Origin: Candidatus Uhrbacteria bacterium
Lineage (GTDB): Bacteria > Patescibacteriota > Patescibacteriia > UBA9934 > GWF2-40-263
DNA: 24,639 nt
Direction: 5' to 3'
NCBI GenBank assembly: GCA_018700535.1
Contig: JABITQ010000023.1
Location: 1-24,639 of the forward strand
A program made the translations under genes and the position numbers. Shown here piece by piece: positions 12,061 to 20,096 of the stretch; position 1 is the stretch's first letter; every line of letters begins with the position of its first letter. Under the pieces are notes generated by a model. It was not told the DNA's origin, did not search any database, and saw only the letters and a program-made list of their open reading frames with translations.

Positions 12061-13902
12061 TTAGTTAATGACCACTCCTTTGCCCTCACCAAATGCATCA
12101 GAGCTTAGGTCGCTGCTTACAATCTCTAGTGTCTCGCTTAGTCCCTCGTCTGTTGCTGCATCAGTTGCTGTAAACGAGGTTGGGTTTGTCAGTTTAATGA
12201 ATCGTCCCACATCTCCTTCGGCTGGGTTGATTGCGACACCAAACCACGCTCCTGCATTCTCGACTGAAGTTGGCATTCTACTAATCGTCCAGCTAACTTG
12301 TCTGGTTGTTGAGTTGTATGAGACTGATCCGATATCTGTGTCTGTGCTTTCAAGCCAGTTAACATCTTGCGGGAGTGTTGTTGTGAACTCGACGTCGTCG
12401 AGTGCGTGTAATCCGTTGGAGAGATTCCAGTACACGCGATAGCTTGTTGTCTCACCGACTTCTGGGGGGAGGGGACCGGATCCGATTGCGGTTCCGCCCT
12501 CAGAGTAATAGCGAGCATGAGCGCTTACACGCGCGTCGGAATTGATCTGCACGGTAATTGGTGTTGTGTCGATTTCTCGCGTACCTGCCACGCCACCAAC
12601 TTGGGATAAGATTGCTTTTAAGCTGATGGTGAATGTATCTGCATCGGCGCCTGAAAGGCTTGAGTCGATTGGTAGGCTAAGGTCGATGACATCATCTGCT
12701 CCAGCTTGGAGCGTGCTGAGTGAGTCGTGTGTTGCTCCAGAGAAGGTGATCGTGTTTCCTGATCTTGACCCTCCGTCAATATCTGCATCTGTCCAATTAA
12801 TCGGGATAATACCTTCGCTACTTGAGAGATTAAGTTCAAACCCCATGTCTGAAACGTCCTCCTTGCTGTTGTTTTGATAATCAATGGAGAGTCGTAGTGT
12901 TTCGCCCAACTCTGCTGTTTGATTGGTGTTTGATCCATTGATGATGAGTGAGAACCCGAGTGCGCCACCAAGAACGTCTGTGACAAGTTCCTCGGACGCT
13001 TGCTGTAGAAACAAGTCTTCATCAACAAACCCAGCAGCCACGCCAATGTTCTGATCTCCAGATGCCGATGAGGTGAATGATCCTCTGAGTGTGAGCGCTT
13101 CTAGTTCACCTGCATCTAATGAGTCGATTGACCAGTAGGTGAGCCCGTCTGTGATTGCTGGATCTGTTTCTGTGATAGTGAAGTCGTCTGGAAGTGATGG
13201 CGTGACGCGCAGATTGTAGACGGGGTCTAGGTTTGTGTTTTGAATGTTGATGATGTACTCAGCCTCGTCGCCAGCTAGTGCTTTTTCTGGGCCTGAGAGC
13301 GTGAGTGCTACGACAGATTCAGTAACGTCTACTTTGTACGTTGCGATATCCTGAAACTCTGAAGAGAAGTTTGCGGGTTTGTAGGTGAACAGCGCTTGTA
13401 GTCGTTGCGCGCTTTCTACTTCTGCAAGGAAGACTCCAGTGAGTGTGACAGCGCCGTCTGAGCCTGGGGTGAGGGAGCCAACGGTCCATTCTTGGTCTGC
13501 GGATGCTTCCGGGATCGTAGTAAATGTGTGGAACGTGCTTGGAAGGTTTAGTTTCATGGTGAGACTTGCGATCGGCACAGAGCCTCCGTTTTCGTAGCGG
13601 ATGGTATAGCTTACTTCTTCACCAGAGCGTACTTCGTCTGGGCCCTCAATCTCAATCATCAATGTTTCATTGTCTTGAAACAATCCCTGTGTAAACAAGA
13701 AGAAGCCTGTCCACGCGAGCGCAGAGACGATCATTAAAAAGACGATCAATTTGATAAGCATCCCCGTAAGTGGAGACTGTCTTTTATGCGAAAGCTTTTT
13801 TAGATTCGGCATTTTCCCGTCCTTCCCTGTGTAGATAGATCGCAAATCCTTTTTGATCTCTCTTGAAGAACGTCGTTTTTTGAGGGGGCGTTTTGTTGCC
13901 AT
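12061..13902 (-). CDS. Membrane-anchored protein with DUF11/Ig-like repeats
   Basis: 613 residues. A short basic cytoplasmic N terminus (KRPLKKRRSSREIKK) is followed by one membrane helix at about 48-72 (MLIKLIVFLMIVSALAWTGFFLF). The rest is an extracellular Ser/Thr/Asp-rich series of beta-sandwich modules. Each opens with a phrase such as 'GPDEVRSGEEVSYTIRYEN', 'GPEKALAGDEAEYIINIQN' or 'AELGETLRLSIDYQN', the DUF11/CARDB pattern, giving about four modules. It probably projects from the envelope in adhesion or surface-layer support. It starts 3 nt after the DUF4012 stop, with a weak AGGA before the ATG, and is last in the operon. Confidence 0.75.
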   Translation of the reverse strand: MATKRPLKKRRSSREIKKDLRSIYTGKDGKMPNLKKLSHKRQSPLTGMLIKLIVFLMIVSALAWTGFFLFTQGLFQDNETLMIEIEGPDEVRSGEEVSYTIRYENGGSVPIASLTMKLNLPSTFHTFTTIPEASADQEWTVGSLTPGSDGAVTLTGVFLAEVESAQRLQALFTYKPANFSSEFQDIATYKVDVTESVVALTLSGPEKALAGDEAEYIINIQNTNLDPVYNLRVTPSLPDDFTITETDPAITDGLTYWSIDSLDAGELEALTLRGSFTSSASGDQNIGVAAGFVDEDLFLQQASEELVTDVLGGALGFSLIINGSNTNQTAELGETLRLSIDYQNNSKEDVSDMGFELNLSSSEGIIPINWTDADIDGGSRSGNTITFSGATHDSLSTLQAGADDVIDLSLPIDSSLSGADADTFTISLKAILSQVGGVAGTREIDTTPITVQINSDARVSAHARYYSEGGTAIGSGPLPPEVGETTSYRVYWNLSNGLHALDDVEFTTTLPQDVNWLESTDTDIGSVSYNSTTRQVSWTISRMPTSVENAGAWFGVAINPAEGDVGRFIKLTNPTSFTATDAATDEGLSETLEIVSSDLSSDAFGEGKGVVIN

Positions 13903-13905
13903 ATC

Positions 13906-16614
13906 CTAGTATTCAAACAATGCGCCAAAGAACGCATCTGTATCATTGCTGATCGTAGCCTCCGTGCTGTGAGATGTCCAGATGGCAGAAAGTTCATTCG
14001 GTGCAGTGAGTGTGATGGCTGTTTCTCGGTCAAGAACTCCAGCCTGCTTTTGAATGAGCAGTGTGTATTCTTCTGTGCTCGGAATACCGACAGCATCCTG
14101 AAGACGATCAAGAAGTCCTGGGTTTTCGCTTAGGGCTTCAATAGTAAATGGAAGTTTGTAGGTAAAAGTAACGGTAGAAGATGTCCCAGGCTTGGTCTGT
14201 ACCCAGTTTCCAAAGACAGTTTTCCCGTGCTCCTCTGTGATGGTCGTTCCACTGAGAGGGTCTTGCTCTTGTGTGAGTGCTACGTACTCAAGGTCGTCAT
14301 CGACAACCCATGAGTCAGGAGCTTTTTCAAAGAGCGACTGGTCTGGAATACTAAAGCCATCTGCATGAACAAGCTTTGATCCTTTTGGAACGTAGACACG
14401 CATGTAGTCCACATTGTTCACACCGGTAAACAAGAGTCCGCGGATCCCGTGGTGCGTTCGTGTAATCTCTACGGTGTTGGTGATTGATCCGTCTTCGTCG
14501 ATTGAGATGTTTACGTTGATGTCTTCCTCGATTACACCATCAGTCTTTCCTCCACCAAGGTTTGTGTCGACAACCATGAGATAATCTCCATCAACACCAC
14601 TGATGGCACCACCCCATCCATGCGCAAGGATTTCACGCTGAGTGTCTGAGTCTGAAAAGTACAGCTGCACATCTCGAGAGGTAAGTCCGTTGTCGACGAA
14701 GGTGAGAAGGTTTAGGAAGTTGCTAGATGTTTGCTCAAGCGCTCGCTCCATAAGCTTTGGTGCGAGGTCACCGATAAACGCTTTTGGTTTGTTTTCTTCG
14801 CGGTCGTATTCAATCTCTACAATTCGCTGTGCTTCAAAGATAAAGTTTTCTGCGTCGATAATGCGATTGTACTCTGGCATCTCGATTGGCCCCATCAATC
14901 CAATCAGTTCTGCAACATATGTGGCGTTGATTGCGATGACACCATCAACAGAGGGACCGCCTGCATCTTGATAAAATTGAAGGAGTTGGCGTGCTGTGGA
15001 GGGGAAGTCTGGGAACCAGTTTCCGTCCTGGAACTCCCATTTTGCTGAGAGGAGTTGAAGAGGCTCTGGTGCAACATATGCTGTGCGCATTGATCCCTGC
15101 AGATCATACGATCCTCCGCCAGGAACATTCATTTCCTCAATGACTCCGTCTCGAACTTTAAGCTCCGCGAACGATCCGATAAAGCCACCTGTTGGGCGTA
15201 TCTCTGTGTTGTTCTGAAAAATTAAGAGATAGCGGCGTGTTCCATCACCACCTAAGATTGTATGTGCAATTTCATAAAATGAGAGGAATTCTTGAATCGA
15301 TGATTCAAGTGCAGGCAGTTGTGTAAGAAGCGCTGTGGCAGTTTCTTGGTGCGCTTCTGGGAGTGTTTCAAGGTTTACGTCTTCGAACGCCTCACGCGCC
15401 AGCTCGAGGTGGGGAAGCGCTGCGCTTAGGTGCATCTCTAAAAGTGCGAGTCGTGAAATTGGAGTTGGGTACAGCTCTGCTTCAACCGCACGGAGTCCAT
15501 CTGCCATTCGTGTTCCTGCAATTGAAAGTTCTTCACCAGCACGAATCAATGCTTTACCTGATCGATAATCATCTCCTGTGACCGGGAGAGCAGTAAGAAT
15601 CAAGTTGGTTGCGAGGCCAAGTGTATTGATTGATTGAGACGCTTCATCAAAACGAGCGCCAGCTTCCGCAAACGAATTGGCAGCCAATGCGCCATCTCGG
15701 TTGAGTGCTGCTTGGGCTCCAGATGAGAGTAGAGATACTGCAGCCTCACCAGAAGCGACTAGTTCTGTCCGGGTTTCTTTTAAGTCTTGTACGACATTCA
15801 TTGCGTGCAATGGGAGCACAACGACAAACGAAAGAGCGACAAAGCTTGCGAGTGTTCGCACGACGCCACCAGGTAATGCCCAGTCCAGGTTCCATTGCCA
15901 AGTGTGCTTGCCACTTGTTTTTTGCGGTTCCTCTACGTAGTTTTCTCCAATTTCTTCAAGTGTGACAACTTCTGATTCGTCTTCAAGGCGTTCTTCGTCG
16001 GGGATATCAAAAAAGGCAAAGATGTCTTCCGGGACACTTGATGGAATAAACGTATCTGTATTGAATGTGTGAAAGTGTTGTGACTCTTCTGTGAGAACGT
16101 CCTGAGATTGTGCGAGAGAAATACGAGGCATCTCAATGTGATGTTCTTTTAGGGGTAACGAAAGTTTTGACCATCCTTCGGTAACAGCAACTTGTTCTCC
16201 TAAGTGACGACGCAGCTCTTCTTCTGTGAGTGCCAAGTCGTCTTGATTAGAGATCGCCATTGCTGGAGTATGCGAGTATCCGTGCAAAAGATTGAGCTGA
16301 GGGATTTGTTGCAAGAGCTCTTCGGGGGTGGCGTCAATTATTTTTAATGAAAGGACAAAGGGTGAGAGATCATGAGATTCTGTAGATGTGATCTCTGGAA
16401 CACGCTTTGAGTGTGGTTTGATGATCCCTGTAAAACGTGTGGCGATGGGGAGGGCGTGGTCAAAAAAGTCTGTTTTTGTTTGACGCCTTTTTTGTCGACT
16501 GATCGCACGTTTAAGTTGTGCATCTTGTGTTTTTGCTGTGACAGACATCAAGACACTAGCCGATGCATCGGCATTTGTTTTGTTGAGTAAGTTTTTGTTG
16601 TTTGTTTTAGCCAC
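13906..16614 (-). CDS. DUF4012 surface protein
   Basis: 902 residues. A long, largely polar cytoplasmic N-terminal region (1 to about 245) is followed by one membrane helix near 252-274 (LASFVALSFVVVLPL). The outer part carries the DUF4012 core: YLLIFQNNTEIRPTGGFIGS, then DGVIEEMNVPGGGSYDLQG and WFPDFPSTARQLLQFY. DUF4012 proteins are widespread in Patescibacteria and Actinobacteria beside glycan genes; their biochemical role is not established, but similarity to LytR-type envelope proteins has been noted for the wider group. The start is GTG at 16614, inside the end of the upstream glycosyltransferase (8-nt overlap), indicating translational coupling. Confidence 0.8.
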   Translation of the reverse strand: MAKTNNKNLLNKTNADASASVLMSVTAKTQDAQLKRAISRQKRRQTKTDFFDHALPIATRFTGIIKPHSKRVPEITSTESHDLSPFVLSLKIIDATPEELLQQIPQLNLLHGYSHTPAMAISNQDDLALTEEELRRHLGEQVAVTEGWSKLSLPLKEHHIEMPRISLAQSQDVLTEESQHFHTFNTDTFIPSSVPEDIFAFFDIPDEERLEDESEVVTLEEIGENYVEEPQKTSGKHTWQWNLDWALPGGVVRTLASFVALSFVVVLPLHAMNVVQDLKETRTELVASGEAAVSLLSSGAQAALNRDGALAANSFAEAGARFDEASQSINTLGLATNLILTALPVTGDDYRSGKALIRAGEELSIAGTRMADGLRAVEAELYPTPISRLALLEMHLSAALPHLELAREAFEDVNLETLPEAHQETATALLTQLPALESSIQEFLSFYEIAHTILGGDGTRRYLLIFQNNTEIRPTGGFIGSFAELKVRDGVIEEMNVPGGGSYDLQGSMRTAYVAPEPLQLLSAKWEFQDGNWFPDFPSTARQLLQFYQDAGGPSVDGVIAINATYVAELIGLMGPIEMPEYNRIIDAENFIFEAQRIVEIEYDREENKPKAFIGDLAPKLMERALEQTSSNFLNLLTFVDNGLTSRDVQLYFSDSDTQREILAHGWGGAISGVDGDYLMVVDTNLGGGKTDGVIEEDINVNISIDEDGSITNTVEITRTHHGIRGLLFTGVNNVDYMRVYVPKGSKLVHADGFSIPDQSLFEKAPDSWVVDDDLEYVALTQEQDPLSGTTITEEHGKTVFGNWVQTKPGTSSTVTFTYKLPFTIEALSENPGLLDRLQDAVGIPSTEEYTLLIQKQAGVLDRETAITLTAPNELSAIWTSHSTEATISNDTDAFFGALFEY

Positions 16615-17728
16615 AGTTTTTGTAGATGGTTTGGATTTCTTGAGTCATCTGTTTCCACGAGTACTTTTTGATTTGCTCTGATCCTTTTTGAGTAAGGTGC
16701 TTGCGCAGAGACTCGTCCTCTAGCGTTTGTTCCATGATCTCAACCATCTTTTCAATGTCATCTGGAGCAAAGTAGAGTGCTGCGTCACCAAGAATTTCTG
16801 GGAGCGAGCTAGTGTTGGATGCCGCAACAGGGATGCCGAAGCTCATGGCTTCGAGTGGTGGAAGGCCGAATCCTTCAGAGCGGGAGGGGAAGAGATAGAG
16901 CGTTGCGTTGCGATAGAGCGTTGCAAGCTCGCTGTCCGATGGGTTTTTTACAAAAGTTACAGACGTGTTTGGGACGTCGATTTCATCAAGTTCTTTTTTG
17001 AGTCGTTCATAAAACACATCATGACGACCAGCAAGAACTAAGTGCACGTTTGGGTGAAGCTTGTGAAAGAAAGAGAATGCGTGCAACAGCGACTCGAGAT
17101 TTTTGTGAGGGTAGGCATTGCCTACGTAAAGGAAATATGGTTTGGGTGGAATGGAAGTGTTGGGTGAGTCTGCTGTTGAAGAGAGGGGGGTGAGACCTTC
17201 ATAAACCACTTCGATTTTGTCTGCTGCGATGTTTGGATAAAAACGGTTGATTGAACTCTTTGTGTAGTTTGAAACAGCGATGATCTTTTTGCTGGCAGTG
17301 AGTGCGTGCCTTAGAACCATTTTGAAGAGGCGATACTTGATGCCGTAGATCAGTGGGTGTCTCGTTGTGGCTTTTGCCGATAGTGGCTCTTCCAGGAGGA
17401 TTAGGTCGTGGATAGTGACAACAAATGGGGTCTCGAGTTTGAGTGGGACGTTCCAATGTGGAAAGTGGATCAGGTCGAGTTTGTAACTGTCGATGATCTT
17501 TGGAAGGCTTATCTGCTCACGAAGGCCATACCAGTGAATGTTTGTCACTACAGCCTCGAACCCTAATTGTTCAACAGTCTTCGCTTGTTCTGTATTTAGA
17601 ACGAACAAAACATAGCGGTTTTTAGTATTTTGTTGTGCAAGTTGTCCCACCAACTGCTCAACATAACGTCCAAGACCGCCACCCCCCACGCTGGGCCCGT
17701 ACATTCGGGCATCTATACCGATATTCAT
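16607..17728 (-). CDS. GT4-family glycosyltransferase
   Basis: 373 residues with a GT-B fold: N-terminal MNIGIDARMYGPSVGGGGLGRYV with the Gly-rich acceptor loop, a YFLYVGNAYPHKNLESLLHAF start of the donor domain, and EGFGLPPLE (near residue 285), the EX7E motif that binds the nucleotide-sugar. It likely extends a lipid-linked surface glycan at the inner face of the membrane. The promoter is a -10 box 6 nt before the ATG, so the mRNA is probably leaderless. It heads the three-gene operon with the DUF4012 and DUF11-like proteins. Confidence 0.85.
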   Translation of the reverse strand: MNIGIDARMYGPSVGGGGLGRYVEQLVGQLAQQNTKNRYVLFVLNTEQAKTVEQLGFEAVVTNIHWYGLREQISLPKIIDSYKLDLIHFPHWNVPLKLETPFVVTIHDLILLEEPLSAKATTRHPLIYGIKYRLFKMVLRHALTASKKIIAVSNYTKSSINRFYPNIAADKIEVVYEGLTPLSSTADSPNTSIPPKPYFLYVGNAYPHKNLESLLHAFSFFHKLHPNVHLVLAGRHDVFYERLKKELDEIDVPNTSVTFVKNPSDSELATLYRNATLYLFPSRSEGFGLPPLEAMSFGIPVAASNTSSLPEILGDAALYFAPDDIEKMVEIMEQTLEDESLRKHLTQKGSEQIKKYSWKQMTQEIQTIYKNCG

Positions 17729-17734
17729 GCCCTA

Positions 17735-17743
17735 ATTATAGCA
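17735..17743 (-). promoter_or_regulatory. Extended -10 promoter of the GT4-DUF4012-DUF11 operon
   Basis: Minus-strand TGCTATAAT, with the -10 hexamer ending 6 nt before the ATG at 17728; no good -35 is seen. Transcription would begin at about the A of the start codon. Confidence 0.7.
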
Positions 17744-17778
17744 AAAAATCCCCACTCTGTTCCCAGGATATCCACATA

Positions 17779-17805
17779 AAAACTCACCCCTATTGGGTGA
17801 GTTTT
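17779..17805 (-). terminator. Terminator of the second GT4 gene pair
   Basis: GGGTGAGTTTT (17795-17805) pairs with AAAACTCACCC (17779-17789); on the minus strand it ends in a T-run. It overlaps the stop codon of the gene ending at 17790. Confidence 0.85.
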
Positions 17806-18908
17806 TTAAAGACAGAAAGTGTATTGATCGCTGACTGTTTCCAGGTGAAGTTTTTTGCTTGTTCAACACCAGCTTTTGATAGGCGTCTAGAGAGTTCGCT
17901 TGAATGCAATAGTTGTTTAAGGGCGGTGGTGATGTCGCGGGCGTTGTATGGGTCGACGTGTATTGCTGCGTCGCCTGTGATCTCTGGAAGGGATGATGTG
18001 TGTGTGGTGATGACAGGAGTTCCGCATGCCATCGCCTCCAGTACCGGGAGCCCGAACCCTTCGTAGATAGATGGCCAGGTTAATGCTTCAGCAGATCGGT
18101 AGAGCGCTGGAAGGTCTTCATCTTTTACATATCCAAGTTGGTGCACCCAGCCTTTTGCATCTTTTTTCCAAAGGCGTTTTTTCAGCGCACGCGTATTCCA
18201 TCCCCAACTACCGGCGAGAACAAGATGTAAATCTTCTCTTGTTTCGGTGCGGTAGAGACTGATTGCGTCGATGAGTGCGATGAGGTTTTTGCGTGGCTCG
18301 AGTGTGCCCACAAAAAGCACGAAGCGTTTGGGAAGCTTAAGACGTCCACGAACCCCGTGATCTTGCGCGCGCATCTTTGGTAAAAACATTGGGTCGACAC
18401 CGTGAGCGATAGAAGTGATGGGTTTGTCTGCAAGTTTGAGATCACGCTTTGTTGATTCAGACGGAGTGATGATGTGGTCTGCGCGATTGAATAGCTGATC
18501 GACTCGGCAGGCTTTGTGCCATGCACGCATGCGGGCTGAATAAAATTTTGGAAAATGTTTGAACGAGAGATCGTGCACCATTAGGACGGTTGGGATTGAT
18601 GCGGGTAGAGGGGTGATGTTGAGCGCTGGAAGAAAGATGAGGTCGATGTGGCCCGGGATGAGCTGATCGATTGTTGGAGAGTTGGTTGTGATGAAGCGTG
18701 CGTTGAGAAGTTTGTTAGGTGTGTTGATGTGTATGTGTGTAAATGGTTTTGAAAAAGACAGGCTTGGTTTTTTGCGACCAGTGGTCAGCAAGACGTACTC
18801 ATTGTTTTGATCAATTTCAAAAAGGGCGTTGAGAAGATTTATGGTATATCCTCCGACGCCCGATGGGTTTGGTCTTCCTAAATGTCTTGCATCAACAAGA
18901 ATCCTCAT
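17790..18908 (-). CDS. GT4-family glycosyltransferase
   Basis: 372 residues from the ATG at 18908 (MRILVDARHLGRPNPSGVGGY). An in-frame ATG 27 nt earlier would add a non-family-like MLTNRYKTA and a larger overlap, so I prefer 18908. Motifs: the GVGGYTINL acceptor loop, FVLFVGTLEPRKNLIALIDA, and YEGFGLPVLEAMACGTP with EX7E near residues 282-290. It overlaps the end of the upstream glycosyltransferase by 17 nt, so the two are translationally coupled. It is similar in layout to the GT at 16607-17728 and could be a paralogue. Confidence 0.85.
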   Translation of the reverse strand: MRILVDARHLGRPNPSGVGGYTINLLNALFEIDQNNEYVLLTTGRKKPSLSFSKPFTHIHINTPNKLLNARFITTNSPTIDQLIPGHIDLIFLPALNITPLPASIPTVLMVHDLSFKHFPKFYSARMRAWHKACRVDQLFNRADHIITPSESTKRDLKLADKPITSIAHGVDPMFLPKMRAQDHGVRGRLKLPKRFVLFVGTLEPRKNLIALIDAISLYRTETREDLHLVLAGSWGWNTRALKKRLWKKDAKGWVHQLGYVKDEDLPALYRSAEALTWPSIYEGFGLPVLEAMACGTPVITTHTSSLPEITGDAAIHVDPYNARDITTALKQLLHSSELSRRLSKAGVEQAKNFTWKQSAINTLSVFKKLTQ

Positions 18909-19995
18909 TGCGGTTTTGTATCTGTTTGTTAACAAACTCGGTCATTTCGCGCTCAAAGCGTTCGCGAGAAAATAACTCTGCATGCTTTTGGATTTGGTGC
19001 GGGTCGTAGGCGGCGTCATCAAAACGAATCATATGATCCGCTAGTTCTTCCCAAGACTGCTCGTCAAAAAATTCTCCAGACAATCCTTCTTTTACTGTTT
19101 CGGTTGCGCCACCTTTGCGGTAAGCGATCACTGGACGACCTGCTGACATTGATTCAACAGGGGTGATACCGAAGTCTTCGATTTGTGGGTGAATGAACGC
19201 TTTGGCGTTTGCGTAAAGCTCAGCTTGCTCTTTGTCTGAGACGCGCCCTAAGAATTCAATATTACCTTTCGCCATTTTACGAAGATCCTTCTCGACCGGA
19301 CCTGAACCAAAAACTTTGAGAGGGATACCGGTTTTGTTTGCCGCTTCGATGACCATGTCGTAGCGCTTGTATGCGACGAGGCGTCCACCAGTAAGGAAGT
19401 ATTCTTTTGGTTTGTTTGAAAGATTGAATCGATGTGTGTCTACTGGTGGGTAGATCACATGTGAGTCGGCACGGTAATATTTTTGAATGCGACGTTGGAC
19501 GGTTTTGGAGTTTGCCACAAAGACGTCGACACGATCCGCAGCTTGGCGATCCCAGAGGCGTAGACGAGACAGAACTGGCGGCAAGAGCTTTTTGATAAAC
19601 CCTGGGACGCGCAACTCTTCGATGTAGCTATGTGTGTCGCTCCAGAGGTAACGTGTTGGTGTGTGGCAATAGCAAATGTGGAGTGCGTCTTCGCGTGTGA
19701 TGATTCCTTTTGCGAATGCGCTGGTTGATGAGATGACGACATCATAGTCAGAGAGGTCGTAATGTTCGGTAGCTGTCGGCATGAGTGGGAGATACCATTG
19801 GTATTTGCGACGACCGAGTGGAAGGCGCTCTAAAAACGATGTGCGAATATCACGACCAGCAAAATGCGGAAGTTTTTTTGGATCAAAAAAGAGGGTGAAG
19901 GTTGGAGCCTTGGGCCACAGACCCTGAAAGACACCAAGCACCTTCTCCGCACCTCCGTTCTGAATGAGATAGTCGTGCACGAGCGCGATTTTCAT
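18892..19995 (-). CDS. GT4-family glycosyltransferase (mannosyltransferase-like)
   Basis: 367 residues beginning MKIALVHDYLIQNGGAEKVL, the start typical of the WbaZ/mannosyltransferase-like GT4 branch. CHTPTRYLWSDTHSYI is a well-conserved element of that branch. The donor domain holds FLTGGRLVAYKRYDMVIEAA and EDFGITPVE (EX7E, about 273-281). It likely adds a sugar to the lipid carrier primed by the phosphotransferase encoded just upstream. A TGATACGAT -10 box lies 9 nt before the ATG and there is no SD. Confidence 0.85.
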   Translation of the reverse strand: MKIALVHDYLIQNGGAEKVLGVFQGLWPKAPTFTLFFDPKKLPHFAGRDIRTSFLERLPLGRRKYQWYLPLMPTATEHYDLSDYDVVISSTSAFAKGIITREDALHICYCHTPTRYLWSDTHSYIEELRVPGFIKKLLPPVLSRLRLWDRQAADRVDVFVANSKTVQRRIQKYYRADSHVIYPPVDTHRFNLSNKPKEYFLTGGRLVAYKRYDMVIEAANKTGIPLKVFGSGPVEKDLRKMAKGNIEFLGRVSDKEQAELYANAKAFIHPQIEDFGITPVESMSAGRPVIAYRKGGATETVKEGLSGEFFDEQSWEELADHMIRFDDAAYDPHQIQKHAELFSRERFEREMTEFVNKQIQNRNEDSC

Positions 19996-20004
19996 AACGG
20001 AGGG

Positions 20005-20013
20005 ATCGTATCA
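20005..20013 (-). promoter_or_regulatory. Extended -10 promoter of the glycosyltransferase pair
   Basis: Minus-strand TGATACGAT, ending 9 nt before the ATG at 19995. No clear -35. Two 19-bp inverted repeats lie upstream. Confidence 0.5.
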
Positions 20014-20027
20014 GTGATTACAAACAA

Positions 20028-20046
20028 ATGCACATCCGACGTGCAT
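20028..20046. repeat. 19-bp inverted repeat, same family as at units A and B
   Basis: ATGCACATCCGACGTGCAT has perfect 6-bp arms and a 7-bp centre; with flanking bases the arms extend to 8 bp. It matches the unit B element (10812-10830) at 16 of 19 positions. It lies 15 bp upstream of the glycosyltransferase -10 element, a plausible operator position. Confidence 0.65.
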
Positions 20047-20066
20047 TTTTTGACCAAGAGTAGCAA

Positions 20067-20093
20067 AAAAGTGCACATCGTATGTGCACTTTT
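20067..20093 (-). terminator. Terminator of the sugar phosphotransferase gene, containing another inverted repeat
   Basis: AAAA-GTGCACA and TGTGCAC-TTTT form a palindromic stem followed on the minus strand by TTTTTTGC. Its core (20072-20088) matches the inverted repeat at 20028-20046 in 14 of 17 positions, so the element may serve as terminator, protein-binding site or both. Confidence 0.8.
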
Positions 20094-20096
20094 AAC

